Positions 8,630 to 16,860 are shown, numbered from the stretch's first letter. The stretch: DNA of 64,000 bases from Achromobacter arsenitoxydans SY8 (GCF_000236785.1 NZ_AGUF01000055.1:1-64000); one strand, 5' to 3'. Notes: a model not told the origin generated them from the letters alone. Translations and numbers: made by a program.

Positions 8630-9787
8630 TCAGACAGGGGAGGGGGCGGCCGAATAAGGATCGAATTCCGACACGGCGCGGCCGCACAGCGCATCGACGA
8701 TGCGCTGGCTGGCCTTGCCGTCTCCGTAGGGATTGATCCGCCGCGAGAATGAGTCGTGAAGCTGGGGGTCGTCGAGAAGGCGGCTGACTTCCGAGACGAT
8801 GCGCCCGGCGTCTGTGCCCACCAGCGCGACCGTGCCGGCGCGCACCGCTTCCGGCCGCTCGGTCACGTCGCGCATCACCAGCACCGGCTTGCCCAGATAG
8901 GGCGCTTCTTCCTGGACGCCGCCGGAGTCGGTCAGAATCAAGTGGGAACGCTGCATGAACCAGACGAAATCCAGGTAGTCCAGAGGATCAATCAGGTGCA
9001 CATTGGCCAGGCCGGACAGCTCGCTCATGACCACGCCGCGCACCTGCGGGTTCAGGTGTACCGGGTAGACGATCTGCAGGTCGGGCCGCCGCGCCAGTTC
9101 GGCCAGCGCTGCGCAGATGTTCCGGAAGCCGTCGCCAAAGCTCTCACGCCGGTGGCCCGTCACCAGCAGCAGCCTGCGGTTCGGGTCGAGCCAGTCGTAG
9201 CGGCCCTGCAGCTTGAGGGCAAGCGGCCCGCCGGGGGCGAGCTTGGCGCTGGTCATGGCCAGCGCGTCAATCACCGTATTGCCGGTCACGGTGATGCGGC
9301 CCGCCAGGTTCTCGCGCAGCAGGTTGTCGCGTGATTCAGCGGTGGGCGCGAACAGCATGTCGCCCACGGCGTCGACCACGCGCCGGTTCATTTCCTCGGG
9401 GAAGGGCATCGCCAGATTGCCGGTGCGCAGGCCGGCTTCCACGTGCCCGATGCGCACGCGCCGGTGAAACGACGCCAGCGCGCAGGCGGAGGCGGTGCTT
9501 GTATCTCCATGCACCAGAACGCAATCCGGCTGCTCGGCTTCCAGCACGCCATCCACGCGGCTGATCAGGCGGGCGTACAGGCCGTTGAGCGTCTGGTTGG
9601 GCACCATGATGTCCAGGTCATGCTGCGCCTGCAGGTCGAATAGCGCAAGCACCTGGTCCAGCATTTCGCGATGCTGCCCGGTCACGCAGACCACACTGTT
9701 GATTTGCGGCTCGTTTTGCAGCGCGGCGACCAAGGGCGCCATCTTGATGGCTTCGGGGCGCGTCCCGAATATGGAAAGGACTTTCAT
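8630..9787 (-). CDS. wecB: UDP-N-acetylglucosamine 2-epimerase (non-hydrolysing)
   Basis: This 385-residue enzyme interconverts UDP-GlcNAc and UDP-ManNAc in the cytoplasm. Family marks include GTRPEAIKMAP at the N-terminus, VHGDTSTA, HVEAGLRTG with FPEEMNRR, GHRRES, and DSGGVQEEAPYLGKPVL near residue 280. The length equals that of typical WecB. It is the first gene of the minus-strand polysaccharide cluster, so transcription of the cluster probably starts in the 375-bp gap to its right. Its product is the expected donor for the NfrB-like synthase. No strong Shine-Dalgarno sequence precedes the ATG, although a G-run lies about 15 bases upstream. Confidence 0.93.
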   Translation of the reverse strand: MKVLSIFGTRPEAIKMAPLVAALQNEPQINSVVCVTGQHREMLDQVLALFDLQAQHDLDIMVPNQTLNGLYARLISRVDGVLEAEQPDCVLVHGDTSTASACALASFHRRVRIGHVEAGLRTGNLAMPFPEEMNRRVVDAVGDMLFAPTAESRDNLLRENLAGRITVTGNTVIDALAMTSAKLAPGGPLALKLQGRYDWLDPNRRLLLVTGHRRESFGDGFRNICAALAELARRPDLQIVYPVHLNPQVRGVVMSELSGLANVHLIDPLDYLDFVWFMQRSHLILTDSGGVQEEAPYLGKPVLVMRDVTERPEAVRAGTVALVGTDAGRIVSEVSRLLDDPQLHDSFSRRINPYGDGKASQRIVDALCGRAVSEFDPYSAAPSPV

Positions 9788-10162
9788 GGCCAGATAGGAC
9801 CCCCATAGTTGGTGGCATTTTCTTGCGTTTATTATGTATTGAGAGCATTCGTAATATGTGTCCGTCTATGTCGAGCCATTCCGGCTGGCTGGCGCATGGC
9901 GAGTACGATGCTTTCGCCGCCAAAGCGCAATAGCGTCTGCGGTTCGGCAGAAAATATGGGGCCGAATCAGCTGCATCACGTGACGGCCACGCCGAAAGTC
10001 GTGAAACAAACTATTTCAGTTGAGCGGTCGCCGGTCCCGGCCAAGCGGCACCGCGGATCTGGGGCGCGGCCCCTCCCGAAGGCCGCAATGCGAGTAAGGT
10101 AACGGTTGAGGCCTAGATTGACCGGCGCTTCGGCCCGCGCCGCCAGCAGGAACCTGGACACC
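9788..10162. other. Divergent intergenic region between wecB and a lipoprotein gene
   Basis: This 375-bp stretch has no convincing gene. Its first 100 bases are AT-rich compared with the window and should hold the promoter of the polysaccharide cluster, though I cannot name a clean -35/-10 pair. Two symmetric elements stand out: the palindrome TCACGTGA at 9976-9983, and TGAAA(N7)TTTCA at 10002-10018. Either could be a regulator site for one of the two diverging genes. Confidence 0.4.
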
Positions 10163-10414
10163 ATGATGACCCTACGCACAGCGCTGCGGCTGCTGCTCGT
10201 CGGCGCCGCGGGCGCGACGATCGCCGCTTGCGCGGACACGCCCCCTCGGCAAACCGACATGGGCTATCGGACCCGGCCTTCCGCCGTGTCGCCGGACGCC
10301 GGCCGCGATTCGAACGCGCCGGGCCAGCGCCTGACCATCCAGTCGGGAGAAGGGGAGAGGCTGAACCTTCCATGGTTCATCCAGGGCACGCAGGACTGGA
10401 TCAACAGCAACTGA
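10163..10414 (+). CDS. Small lipoprotein, unknown function
   Basis: The gene encodes 83 residues. Two ATGs stand in tandem at 10163 and 10166, preceded by AGGA about 12 bases upstream. The N-terminus is a lipoprotein signal: basic start, hydrophobic core LLLVGAAGATIAAC, and a lipobox Cys near residue 25. The mature part is about 58 residues, polar and rich in Asp, Arg, Gly and Pro, and ends with the more ordered PWFIQGTQDWINSN. It is transcribed away from wecB and converges on an MFS gene. I do not recognise a family. Location next to the polysaccharide cluster may be coincidence. Confidence 0.6.
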   Translation: MMTLRTALRLLLVGAAGATIAACADTPPRQTDMGYRTRPSAVSPDAGRDSNAPGQRLTIQSGEGERLNLPWFIQGTQDWINSN

Positions 10415-10468
10415 GCGCCTGACAGCGCAGTCTGCGCGGCCGGCGCCTCGGCCAACACGCGCCGGGCT

Positions 10469-11668
10469 TCAATCGCGCGATGCGGCAAAGCCATGATGCC
10501 GGTCGGCCCACACCACCGCCAGGGTCGCCGCCAGCAGCGCCAGCAGCGCGGGCGGGAACGCGGCCACGCCCTGCCAGTCCAGCAGAATGCCGCCGACGAT
10601 GCCGCCGCCCGCGATCGCCACGTTCCATGACGTCACCAGCATCGACTGCGCGACGTCGGCCGCGTCTCCGGCCGTCTTGGCCAGGGCAGTCTGGAACAGC
10701 GTGGGCGCGCCGCCGAAGGCCAGGCCCCACGCGGCGATCGCCGCATACGCCACGGCCGGCATGTCACTCGCCGCAGCCAGCGCCAGCGCGGCCAGGCCGA
10801 ACAGGGCCGTGCAGGCCAGCGTCAGTGTGCGCAATCGGCGATCGACCAGCACGCCGATGATCCAGATGCCTAGCAGCGACGCGGCGCCGAACAGCAGCAG
10901 CGCCAGGTCCGTCCGCTCGGCCAGGCCCGCCGCCGCCAGGAAAGGCGCAATGTAGGTGTACAGGATGTTGTGCGCCAGCACGAAGGCCAGCACCGCAAAC
11001 AGCACCGGCCGCACGCCGGCCATGGTGAACACGCGCCGCAGCGGCAGGCGCTTGCCCGTGGCCTGCCCGGCAAAATCGGGCACCTTGATCCGCACCCAGG
11101 CCATTAGCGCCAACGCCAATCCACTCATGACGCCAAAGCCCATCCGCCATCCCATCAGGTTGCCCAGGAAGGTGCCCGCCGGGACGCCGAGCGATAGGGC
11201 CAGCGGGGCGCCCAGCATCGCAATGGCGATCGCCCGGCCTTTCTGGCTCGGGGGCACCATGCGTGCGGCATAGCCCGCCACCAGCGCCCACAGCAGGCCA
11301 GCGGACACGCCCGCCAGAAAGCGCGCAGCCATGGTCAGCGCATAGCTGCCGGAAAGCGCCGTCAGCGTGTTCGCGACAACGAACCCCGCAATGGCCGCCT
11401 GCAGCAGCGGGCGCCGCCGCATGCCCTGTGTTGCGGCCGTCAGCGGAATCGCCGCCGCCAACGATCCGGCGGCATAGACCGTGACGAGTTGCCCGGCCAT
11501 CGCCTCCGAGACACCGAGGCCCGCGCTGATCTGCGGCAGCAGGCCGGCTGGCAGGGCTTCCGTCAGGATCGTCACGAATCCCGCCAGTGCCAGGGCCAGC
11601 AGCGCCGCGAGGGGAAGGGGAGGAGCTTGGACGCCGAAGCCAGGCGCCGTAGTGGTCGTGCTTGTCAT
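10469..11668 (-). CDS. MFS transporter, drug/sugar exporter type (DHA1-like)
   Basis: This 399-residue inner-membrane protein has about twelve hydrophobic segments. The ATG at 11666-11668 gives a normal MFS N-terminus. An upstream extension of 30 residues is polar and lacks a ribosome site. GMRRRPLLQ between helices 2 and 3 and VDRRLRTL in the second half are the MFS loop motifs (motif A and its repeat). The overall pattern is like the AraJ/YdhP group of exporters. It is divergent from the LysR gene at 11815, so that regulator probably controls it, as is usual for such pairs. The substrate cannot be read from the sequence. Confidence 0.85.
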   Translation of the reverse strand: MTSTTTTAPGFGVQAPPLPLAALLALALAGFVTILTEALPAGLLPQISAGLGVSEAMAGQLVTVYAAGSLAAAIPLTAATQGMRRRPLLQAAIAGFVVANTLTALSGSYALTMAARFLAGVSAGLLWALVAGYAARMVPPSQKGRAIAIAMLGAPLALSLGVPAGTFLGNLMGWRMGFGVMSGLALALMAWVRIKVPDFAGQATGKRLPLRRVFTMAGVRPVLFAVLAFVLAHNILYTYIAPFLAAAGLAERTDLALLLFGAASLLGIWIIGVLVDRRLRTLTLACTALFGLAALALAAASDMPAVAYAAIAAWGLAFGGAPTLFQTALAKTAGDAADVAQSMLVTSWNVAIAGGGIVGGILLDWQGVAAFPPALLALLAATLAVVWADRHHGFAASRD

Positions 11669-11798
11669 GAGTCTGCCTTGTCGAGTGCCGGGGACAGCGC
11701 AGTCGCGCGGAATCGGCACAGATTGGGGACAGCCATGGTGAGCGGACTTACTATGCAAGACAATAATGCTAATGTTCCAAAGATATCGGACAAAATTT

Positions 11799-11809
11799 CC
11801 TTAATAAGG
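11799..11809. promoter_or_regulatory. Palindrome CCTTA-A-TAAGG in the LysR/MFS divergent region
   Basis: A 5+1+5 inverted repeat lies inside an unusually AT-rich 60-bp patch between the divergent MFS and LysR genes, and its right arm forms part of the ribosome site (AAGGA) of the LysR gene. LysR-type regulators often bind dyads in such gaps and repress their own gene. That this is the site is inference from position and symmetry. Confidence 0.35.
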
Positions 11810-11814
11810 ACGTC

Positions 11815-12726
11815 ATGGAATCGCTCAACGGCATTGCGTTCTTCGTGCAGGCAGCGGAAACCAGAAGCTTCTCGCAGGCCGGGCGCAGCCTTGGCGTGTC
11901 TTCGTCGGCCGTGGGCAAAGGCGTGTCCCGCCTGGAAGAGCGCCTGGGCGTGCGCCTTTTTCACCGCAGCACGCGCAGCATCACGCTCACCGCCGAAGGC
12001 GCGCTGTTCCTGGAACGCTGCCGCCGCATCCTGTGCGAGGTGGAAGCGGCCGAACTCGAACTGTCCGAAACCCTCGAAGCGCCGCGAGGCCGGCTGCGCA
12101 TCAGCCTGCCGCTGGTAGGCATGCTGGTCATGCCCGCGCTCACCGCCTTCATGCGCCGCTACCCAGCCATCGAACTGGACGTGGATTTCACGGACCGGCT
12201 CGTCGACGTGGTCGAGGAAGGCTTCGATGTCGTGATGCGCACGGGCGACCCCATCGACTCGCGCCTCATGTCGCGCCCGCTCGGCAGCTATCGGCTGCAA
12301 CTCGTTGCCTCACCCGGCTATCTGGCCTGCCGCGGAACGCCCGAAACGCCGGCGGATCTGCGTAACCATGCCTGCCTGCAGCACAAGTTCCCCAGCACCG
12401 GCAGGCTGGAACCCTGGCCGATCCGCCGCCCCGACAATGCGCCGGCAGACCCGCTGCCGGCCTCGATGGTGTGCAACACCTCCGCCGCGCTGATGGACGT
12501 CGCCCTGGCTGGCCTGGGCATCGCGTGCCTGCCCGATTTCATGGTGCGTCAGGCCATCGGGCGAGGTGAATTGGTGTCCCTGCTGGACGCCCACATCGAG
12601 CACGAAGGAACGTTCAGGCTGCTATGGCCGTGCAGCAAGAAGCGAGCGCCTAAATTGCGTGTCTTCATCGACTTCATGGTCGACGCGTTTCTTGAAGGAA
12701 AACTCCTGGCGCAGGGCAGGCGTTAG
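11815..12726 (+). CDS. LysR-family transcriptional regulator
   Basis: The gene encodes 303 residues, a normal LysR length. The N-terminal winged helix-turn-helix is clear (AETRSFSQAGRSLGVSSSAV, then LEERLGVRLFHRSTRSI), followed by a linker helix ending LSETLEAPRGRLRIS and a periplasmic-binding-like effector domain (about 95-300). The start codon has AAGGA 5 bases upstream. It diverges from an MFS exporter gene, which is its most likely target. The closest type by sequence feel is the DhcR/AaeR-like group of LysR proteins common in Burkholderiales. The effector is unknown. Confidence 0.9.
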   Translation: MESLNGIAFFVQAAETRSFSQAGRSLGVSSSAVGKGVSRLEERLGVRLFHRSTRSITLTAEGALFLERCRRILCEVEAAELELSETLEAPRGRLRISLPLVGMLVMPALTAFMRRYPAIELDVDFTDRLVDVVEEGFDVVMRTGDPIDSRLMSRPLGSYRLQLVASPGYLACRGTPETPADLRNHACLQHKFPSTGRLEPWPIRRPDNAPADPLPASMVCNTSAALMDVALAGLGIACLPDFMVRQAIGRGELVSLLDAHIEHEGTFRLLWPCSKKRAPKLRVFIDFMVDAFLEGKLLAQGRR

Positions 12727-12794
12727 GGCTAACGTGCTGTTCAACCGGGCATTCCCTCGAATCGAGTTCGATCACCGCTCGGCAGGAGCACGCA

Positions 12795-13208
12795 ATGGAA
12801 GAAAAAAGACGATATGTCGTAATGGCGTTGTTGTTCGCATGCGCCGCGATTCCGGCGCATGCCGCAGACAAGGTGACCGTCGTCCCGGTTCAGTTCAAGG
12901 CAGGGGCCAGCAACGCCACGCTAAAGGGAAATTTCTCCGGCTATGACAGCGTGCAGTACACGCTTTCCGCCAGGCAAGGCCAGCAAATGACCGTGAATAT
13001 CACCGGTAGCAGCAACGCCAACTTCAATATCTTCCCGCCCGGCGTCTCGCCTGGCTCCGGTACGGCATTGGCCAACGGCAGCGTAGGTTCCGCCTGGAAC
13101 GGCGCGCTACCCGAAACCGGCAAATACATCGTGCAGGTGTTTCAAATGCGCGCGTCCGCAAGGCGCGGCGAAAAAGTGCCGTACACGATTTCATTCGAGA
13201 TCAAATGA
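12795..13208 (+). CDS. Putative PliG-like g-type lysozyme inhibitor, periplasmic
   Basis: The gene encodes 137 residues with a cleavable signal peptide (residues 1-23, ending AHA). The mature protein is a small beta-rich domain. From memory it lines up well with E. coli PliG (YcgK): the GYD-x-x-x-YT pattern near residue 49, ARQGQQ-type turn, LPETGKY near residue 105, then VQVFQMRASARR and a closing YTISFEIK strand. PliG blocks goose-type lysozyme in the periplasm. Some databases label such proteins as DNA breaking-rejoining, which the signal peptide argues against. It is a lone gene between a LysR gene and a bidirectional terminator. Confidence 0.6.
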   Translation: MEEKRRYVVMALLFACAAIPAHAADKVTVVPVQFKAGASNATLKGNFSGYDSVQYTLSARQGQQMTVNITGSSNANFNIFPPGVSPGSGTALANGSVGSAWNGALPETGKYIVQVFQMRASARRGEKVPYTISFEIK

Positions 13209-13271
13209 GGCGCGCGAAGGATCAGGTTGGGGCAGCAGGCTGCTGCCCTGGCACGACCTGCCCGGCAAAAG

Positions 13272-13306
13272 AAAAAGCCGCTTGGCGTGATGCCAAGCGG
13301 CTTTTT
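13272..13306. terminator. Bidirectional intrinsic terminator
   Basis: A 10-bp GC-rich stem (13277-13286 with 13292-13301) and a 5-base loop are flanked by A5 on the left and T5 on the right. It can stop both the lysozyme-inhibitor transcript (plus) and the tmRNA (minus), which converge here. Confidence 0.9.
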
Positions 13307-13329
13307 GTCAGCGGTTCATGCTGAGTGTT

Positions 13330-13718
13330 TGGTGGAGCCGGGGGGAATTGAACCCCCGTCCGCAAGCCCTCCGCAACCAGTTCTACATGCGTAGTCGATT
13401 TATTTGGTTTTAACTTTGGACTTAGCCAACCGACAGGCCGGACCAAAGCGATTCACGTAATTTAAATCTGAGCCGTGTGACCCCAGCGCAGACCGATTCC
13501 TTGTGAATGTCGCTGCTGCGGTTCGAGGGTTGCCCCCCTAGGAAGTTGCCTTCCTCCGCCTGACCCAAGGACAGATCAGTGCAGCGGCTCACCGCTTAAG
13601 CGGCGAGAGCGAAACGCTCGTCGTTGGCGTTTGTAGTGTTCCAGTGGTTTAACGAGCGTACTGGTGCTCGGCATGCCCTGAGTTGTTTCGCGACCCACGT
13701 CGAATCCGGATCGGCCCC
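13330..13718 (-). ncRNA. ssrA: Transfer-messenger RNA (tmRNA)
   Basis: This 389-nt RNA rescues stalled ribosomes by trans-translation. The 5' end begins GGGGCCGAT and pairs with the 3' end, which has a tRNA-like T arm (GGTTCAATTCC), the acceptor strand and an encoded CCA at 13330-13332. The tag reading frame at 13596-13628 spells ANDERFALAA then TAA, a tag of the Bordetella/Achromobacter type. A TACAAT hexamer at 13729-13734 could be the -10 element. A bidirectional terminator follows. Several small open frames drawn here are not proteins. Confidence 0.97.
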
Positions 13719-13808
13719 AAGAACTTCTATTGTACTGGTAAATGCAATAGCCTGCTGTGGCGCCGGCGCCTGCCGGCCGGGGCGTGGCGCGGCAGACACA
13801 AGCGGCGT

Positions 13809-14993
13809 TCAGGCGGCGTTCGCGCAGGCGGCCTTGGACTGCCGGCCGGCGCGCGACGCCATCTTCATCGCCCCAGCCAGGGCCACGGAAATCGCCACGA
13901 TGACGGCTGCCGCCCACCCCAGAGACGCCAGTCCGTAGGTGTCGATCACGTGGCCGCCCACCACGGCGCCCAGGCCGATGCCGATGTTGGCGCCGGAGAT
14001 GTTCAGGGAAGCGGCAAATGCCGGCGCTTGCGGCGCGGATTTCATCAGGCGCACGTGGCACACGATGAACAGCGCCGCCTGCGCGATACCCCAGACGCCC
14101 AGCGCCACGGCAAGCAGGCCGTGCGACTGCATGACGGGCGCCACGAACGCCAGGCCTACGGCCATCAGCGAAGCGAACAGGGCGGTGGCGCCCAGCGGGC
14201 TGCGGTCCACCAGCCGGCCGCCCAGGGTGTTTCCAAGCAGGCCCACGGCGCCGAACGCCATCATGGTCCAGCCGACGATTTTTCCGTCGAATCCGGCCAG
14301 GCGTTCGAGCATGTCCGCCAAATAGGTGTAGGCGGTGAACATGCCCGTGAACACCAGCAGCGACAGCAGCACGTGACTTACCACCATGGGGTCGCGCAGG
14401 ATGCGCAATTGGGTCACCAGGTGCACGCTGTCCGCGCGGATGCGGGTGCTGGGGAAGGTGAACAGCAGCAGCAGAGCCTTGGCGAACGCCACGGCGGACA
14501 AGACCCAGAAGGCCGCGCGCCAGCCAAACGCATCCGAGATCAATACGCCGATGGGGATGCCGAACACGGTGGCGGCCACGATGCCGAAAGCCACCGTCGA
14601 AATGGCCCGCCCGGCGCGCGCGGGGCCGACTATTTCGACTGCGGTGGCGCTGGCCAGGGACCAGAACACCGGCAGGGCCAGCGCCGGCACGAATCGGGCG
14701 ATCGCCATGATCCAGATGTTCGGCGCAATGGCCGCCAGCGCATTGGACAGGCCGAACAACGCCAGCACGCCGACGAACAGGCGCTTGCGCTCCATGTTGG
14801 CCATCAGGGCGGTCAGCAGGGGCCCGGTCGCGGCAACAGTGAAAGCGAACAGGGTCACGAGCAGGCCGGCCTGGGATACCGTGACGTCCAGGTCGCGAGC
14901 CAGGCCGGGAAGCAGCCCCACGATCAGGAATTCGGTGGTGAGAATCGTGAAGCCGGCGGCGGATAGAAGCAGAATGGGCAAAAGCATAGGCAT
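13809..14993 (-). CDS. MFS transporter, DHA1-like exporter
   Basis: This is a 394-residue membrane protein with about twelve helices. NMERKRLF after helix 2 and VDRSPLGA after helix 8 are MFS cytoplasmic loop motifs. The first ATG is at 14991-14993, but a GAGG site sits only 1-2 bases before it. The second ATG, at 14985-14987 (start MLLPILL), has ideal spacing and may be the true start. It is distinct from the exporter at 10469 but of the same broad class. Upstream lie a candidate leader peptide and a strong hairpin, which suggest regulation at the leader. The substrate is unknown. Confidence 0.85.
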   Translation of the reverse strand: MPMLLPILLLSAAGFTILTTEFLIVGLLPGLARDLDVTVSQAGLLVTLFAFTVAATGPLLTALMANMERKRLFVGVLALFGLSNALAAIAPNIWIMAIARFVPALALPVFWSLASATAVEIVGPARAGRAISTVAFGIVAATVFGIPIGVLISDAFGWRAAFWVLSAVAFAKALLLLFTFPSTRIRADSVHLVTQLRILRDPMVVSHVLLSLLVFTGMFTAYTYLADMLERLAGFDGKIVGWTMMAFGAVGLLGNTLGGRLVDRSPLGATALFASLMAVGLAFVAPVMQSHGLLAVALGVWGIAQAALFIVCHVRLMKSAPQAPAFAASLNISGANIGIGLGAVVGGHVIDTYGLASLGWAAAVIVAISVALAGAMKMASRAGRQSKAACANAA

Positions 14994-15000
14994 TCCTCTG

Positions 15001-15024
15001 GCGCGATGCCCAGGGGCGTCGCGC
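15001..15024 (-). promoter_or_regulatory. Stem-loop between candidate leader peptide and MFS ribosome site
   Basis: Two 10-base arms (15001-15010 and 15015-15024) pair at 9 of 10 positions around a 4-base loop. The hairpin starts 2 bases after the stop codon of the candidate leader frame and ends 3 bases before the AGAGGA ribosome site of the MFS gene. A ribosome stalled on, or leaving, the leader would alter whether it forms. There is no T-run, so control of translation rather than termination is more likely. Confidence 0.45.
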
Positions 15025-15026
15025 GG

Positions 15027-15086
15027 TCAGGCGGTGGTGGCGAAGTAATAAAGGTCGGATGTGCGCCGCAGCAGGGTAGCGGGCAC
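15027..15086 (-). CDS. Candidate 19-residue leader peptide upstream of the MFS gene
   Basis: A short GTG-started frame encodes a peptide ending DLYYFATTA, with arginines and leucines before it. It stops 33 bp before the MFS start and abuts a strong hairpin. No convincing ribosome site precedes the GTG, which weakens the case. The tyrosine pair and defined C-terminus are what one expects of a stalling or sensing peptide, but I know of no experiment to cite. If it is real, it would be a cis-acting control of the exporter. It may also be chance in GC-rich DNA. Confidence 0.35.
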   Translation of the reverse strand: MPATLLRRTSDLYYFATTA

Positions 15087-15300
15087 GGTGCGAGAGGGCG
15101 CTAGGCCGTCAGCGTGAAGATCTGTCGCCGCGGATGGCAGGAGCCGCGGCGCCGGCATGGAGCACTAGGCGGGCAATCGGGGAAACCCCGGGTGCCGTGC
15201 ACGGTTCACACTTTAGGGGAGTTGACCCGTGGGATAAAGCCCTCGGGTACGGAAAGATTGTTCGGCCAAAACCACTAATAGGGCCGAAACATCGCCAGGC

Positions 15301-15326
15301 GCGGGGTCGTCGGGCGGCGACCCCGC
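15301..15326 (-). terminator. Hairpin after gph, possible terminator
   Basis: A perfect 9-bp GC-rich stem (15301-15309 with 15318-15326) with an 8-base loop begins 9 bases after the gph stop. It lacks a T-run, so it may instead protect the 3' end of the transcript. Confidence 0.45.
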
Positions 15327-15334
15327 GATTGACC

Positions 15335-16009
15335 TTAACGCAGGTCGCTGGGCAGCAGCGGCTGGATGGCGGACCAGAGTTCCGCCGGGGTGCGGGCGCA
15401 GGTTTCCGCTTGCCAGGCGATGACGTCGTCGTCTTCGCCCACATAGCCGTAGGCCGCCGCGACGGCGGGCATGCCTGCCGCGTGCGCGGCCTGGATGTCG
15501 CGGAGGTCGTCGCCGACATAGACGCAGCGGTCGGTGGCGAAGCCCGCTTCGCGCGCGGCATGCTGCAGGGGCAGCGGGTGCGGCTTGGCGTGGGCGGTGG
15601 TGTCGCCGCAGACCAGCACGGCGCTGTCGCGCGTCAGGTCCAGGAACTCGACGATGGGCAGCGTCAGATAGGTGACCTTATTGGTGACGATGCCCCAGGA
15701 CAAGCCGCGGCTGCGGATGTCGGCCAGCAGATCCTCGATGCCGGGAAACAGCTTGCTGTGGACCGTCGATCCGGCTGCATAGTCTTCCAGGAACTGCAGG
15801 CGCGTCGGTTCGTAGTCCGCATCGCCGGGCTGCAAGCCAAGCGCGACGCGCAAGAGGCCGCGGGCGCCTTGCGAAGCGACGGGGCGCAGCGCCTCGTAGG
15901 GCAGCGGATCCAGGCCGCGGCGGGTGCGTTGGCGATTGGCCGCGGCGGCCAGGTCGGGGGCGGTGTCGGCTAGCGTGCCGTCGAAATCGAACAGGATCAG
16001 GGCGCTCAT
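15335..16009 (-). CDS. gph: Phosphoglycolate phosphatase (HAD family)
   Basis: This 224-residue enzyme hydrolyses 2-phosphoglycolate, clearing a toxic product of DNA-repair and oxygenase side reactions. The HAD motif [11 protein letters not shown] is at residues 7-16. Motif II is VTNKVT, and motif III/IV is KPHPLPL with VGDDLRDI. The helical cap between motifs I and II fits subfamily IA. The start overlaps the ubiG stop by ATGA, so it is translationally coupled to ubiquinone synthesis, an arrangement common in proteobacteria. The length is normal. MupP, a related phosphatase found next to ubiG in Pseudomonas, is an alternative assignment. Confidence 0.85.
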   Translation of the reverse strand: MSALILFDFDGTLADTAPDLAAAANRQRTRRGLDPLPYEALRPVASQGARGLLRVALGLQPGDADYEPTRLQFLEDYAAGSTVHSKLFPGIEDLLADIRSRGLSWGIVTNKVTYLTLPIVEFLDLTRDSAVLVCGDTTAHAKPHPLPLQHAAREAGFATDRCVYVGDDLRDIQAAHAAGMPAVAAAYGYVGEDDDVIAWQAETCARTPAELWSAIQPLLPSDLR

Positions 16010-16734
16010 TTGCGGGTAGCCATCAGGTAGTTGACCGAGGTGTCGGCCGACAGCGTGTAGATCTGGGTGATCGGGTTGTATTCCATGCCGCGCATGCTCA
16101 CGGGCTCCAGGCCGGCGCCGCGCGCCGCCGCGGACAGCTCGCTGGGCTTGATGAACTGGTCATAGGTGTGAGTGCCGCGGGGCAGCAGGCGCAGTACATA
16201 CTCCGCGCCGACGATCGCGAACAGGAAGGACTTGGCGTTGCGGTTCAGCGTCGAAAAGAACACCCAGCCGCCCGGTTTGACCAGGGTGGAGCAGGCGCGC
16301 ACGATCGAGGCCGGATCCGGAACGTGCTCCAGCATTTCCATGCAGGTCACCACGTCGTACTGGCCGGGCTGTTCCGCAGCCAGCTCTTCCACGGGCACCT
16401 TGCGGTATTCCACTTTGATGCCCGATTCTAGGCCATGCAGGCGCGCGATCTTCAGGGATTTGTCGGCCAGGTCGATCCCGGTGACTTCGGCGCCGCTGCG
16501 GGCCATGGCTTCGGACAGGATGCCGCCGCCGCAGCCGACGTCCAGCACCTTCTTGCCGGCCAGGCTGCCCGCGCATTCCTGGATCCATTCGAGCCGGAGC
16601 GGATTGATCGCGTGCAGCGGCTTGAACTCGCTTTCAGGATCCCACCAGCGGCTGGCCAGGGCGCTGAACTTGTCGATTTCGGCCTGGTCGGCGTTGACGG
16701 ATGCTTGCGCGGTATCGTGAGTTTGCGTGTTCAT
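16006..16734 (-). CDS. ubiG: Bifunctional 3-demethylubiquinone/2-polyprenyl-6-hydroxyphenol O-methyltransferase
   Basis: The 242-residue cytoplasmic SAM-dependent enzyme performs both O-methylations of ubiquinone synthesis. The SAM motif [14 protein letters not shown] is near residue 63. [12 protein letters not shown] and [12 protein letters not shown] near the N-terminus are UbiG signatures, and LEHVPDP and STLNRN complete the pattern. The start is the ATG at 16732-16734. A longer frame of 16 residues (MRWPSLY...) is upstream noise. The stop overlaps gph. It lies downstream of the ompA terminator and has its own leader. Confidence 0.95.
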   Translation of the reverse strand: MNTQTHDTAQASVNADQAEIDKFSALASRWWDPESEFKPLHAINPLRLEWIQECAGSLAGKKVLDVGCGGGILSEAMARSGAEVTGIDLADKSLKIARLHGLESGIKVEYRKVPVEELAAEQPGQYDVVTCMEMLEHVPDPASIVRACSTLVKPGGWVFFSTLNRNAKSFLFAIVGAEYVLRLLPRGTHTYDQFIKPSELSAAARGAGLEPVSMRGMEYNPITQIYTLSADTSVNYLMATRK

Positions 16735-16831
16735 GGGCAATCCAGCGTAAAGCAGCTCTATATATAGAGAGGGCCAGCGCACGAGGCGAGGAGAGGGCTC
16801 CGTCGTGCACCAGATGGGTGCGCGGCAGGCG

Positions 16832-16860
16832 AAAAAAAGGGCCTCGCTATGCGAGGCCCC
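16832..16860 (-). terminator. Intrinsic terminator of the OmpA-family gene
   Basis: Read on the minus strand, a 9-bp GC stem with a 3-base loop (arms 16851-16859 and 16839-16847) is followed by T7. It lies about 22 bases after the gene's stop. Confidence 0.9.

Noticed and set aside
13330-13400. A tRNA gene suggested by GGTTCAATTCC and CCA
   Set aside because: This is the tRNA-like 3' end of tmRNA. The 5' half lies more than 300 bases away and the tag frame is present.
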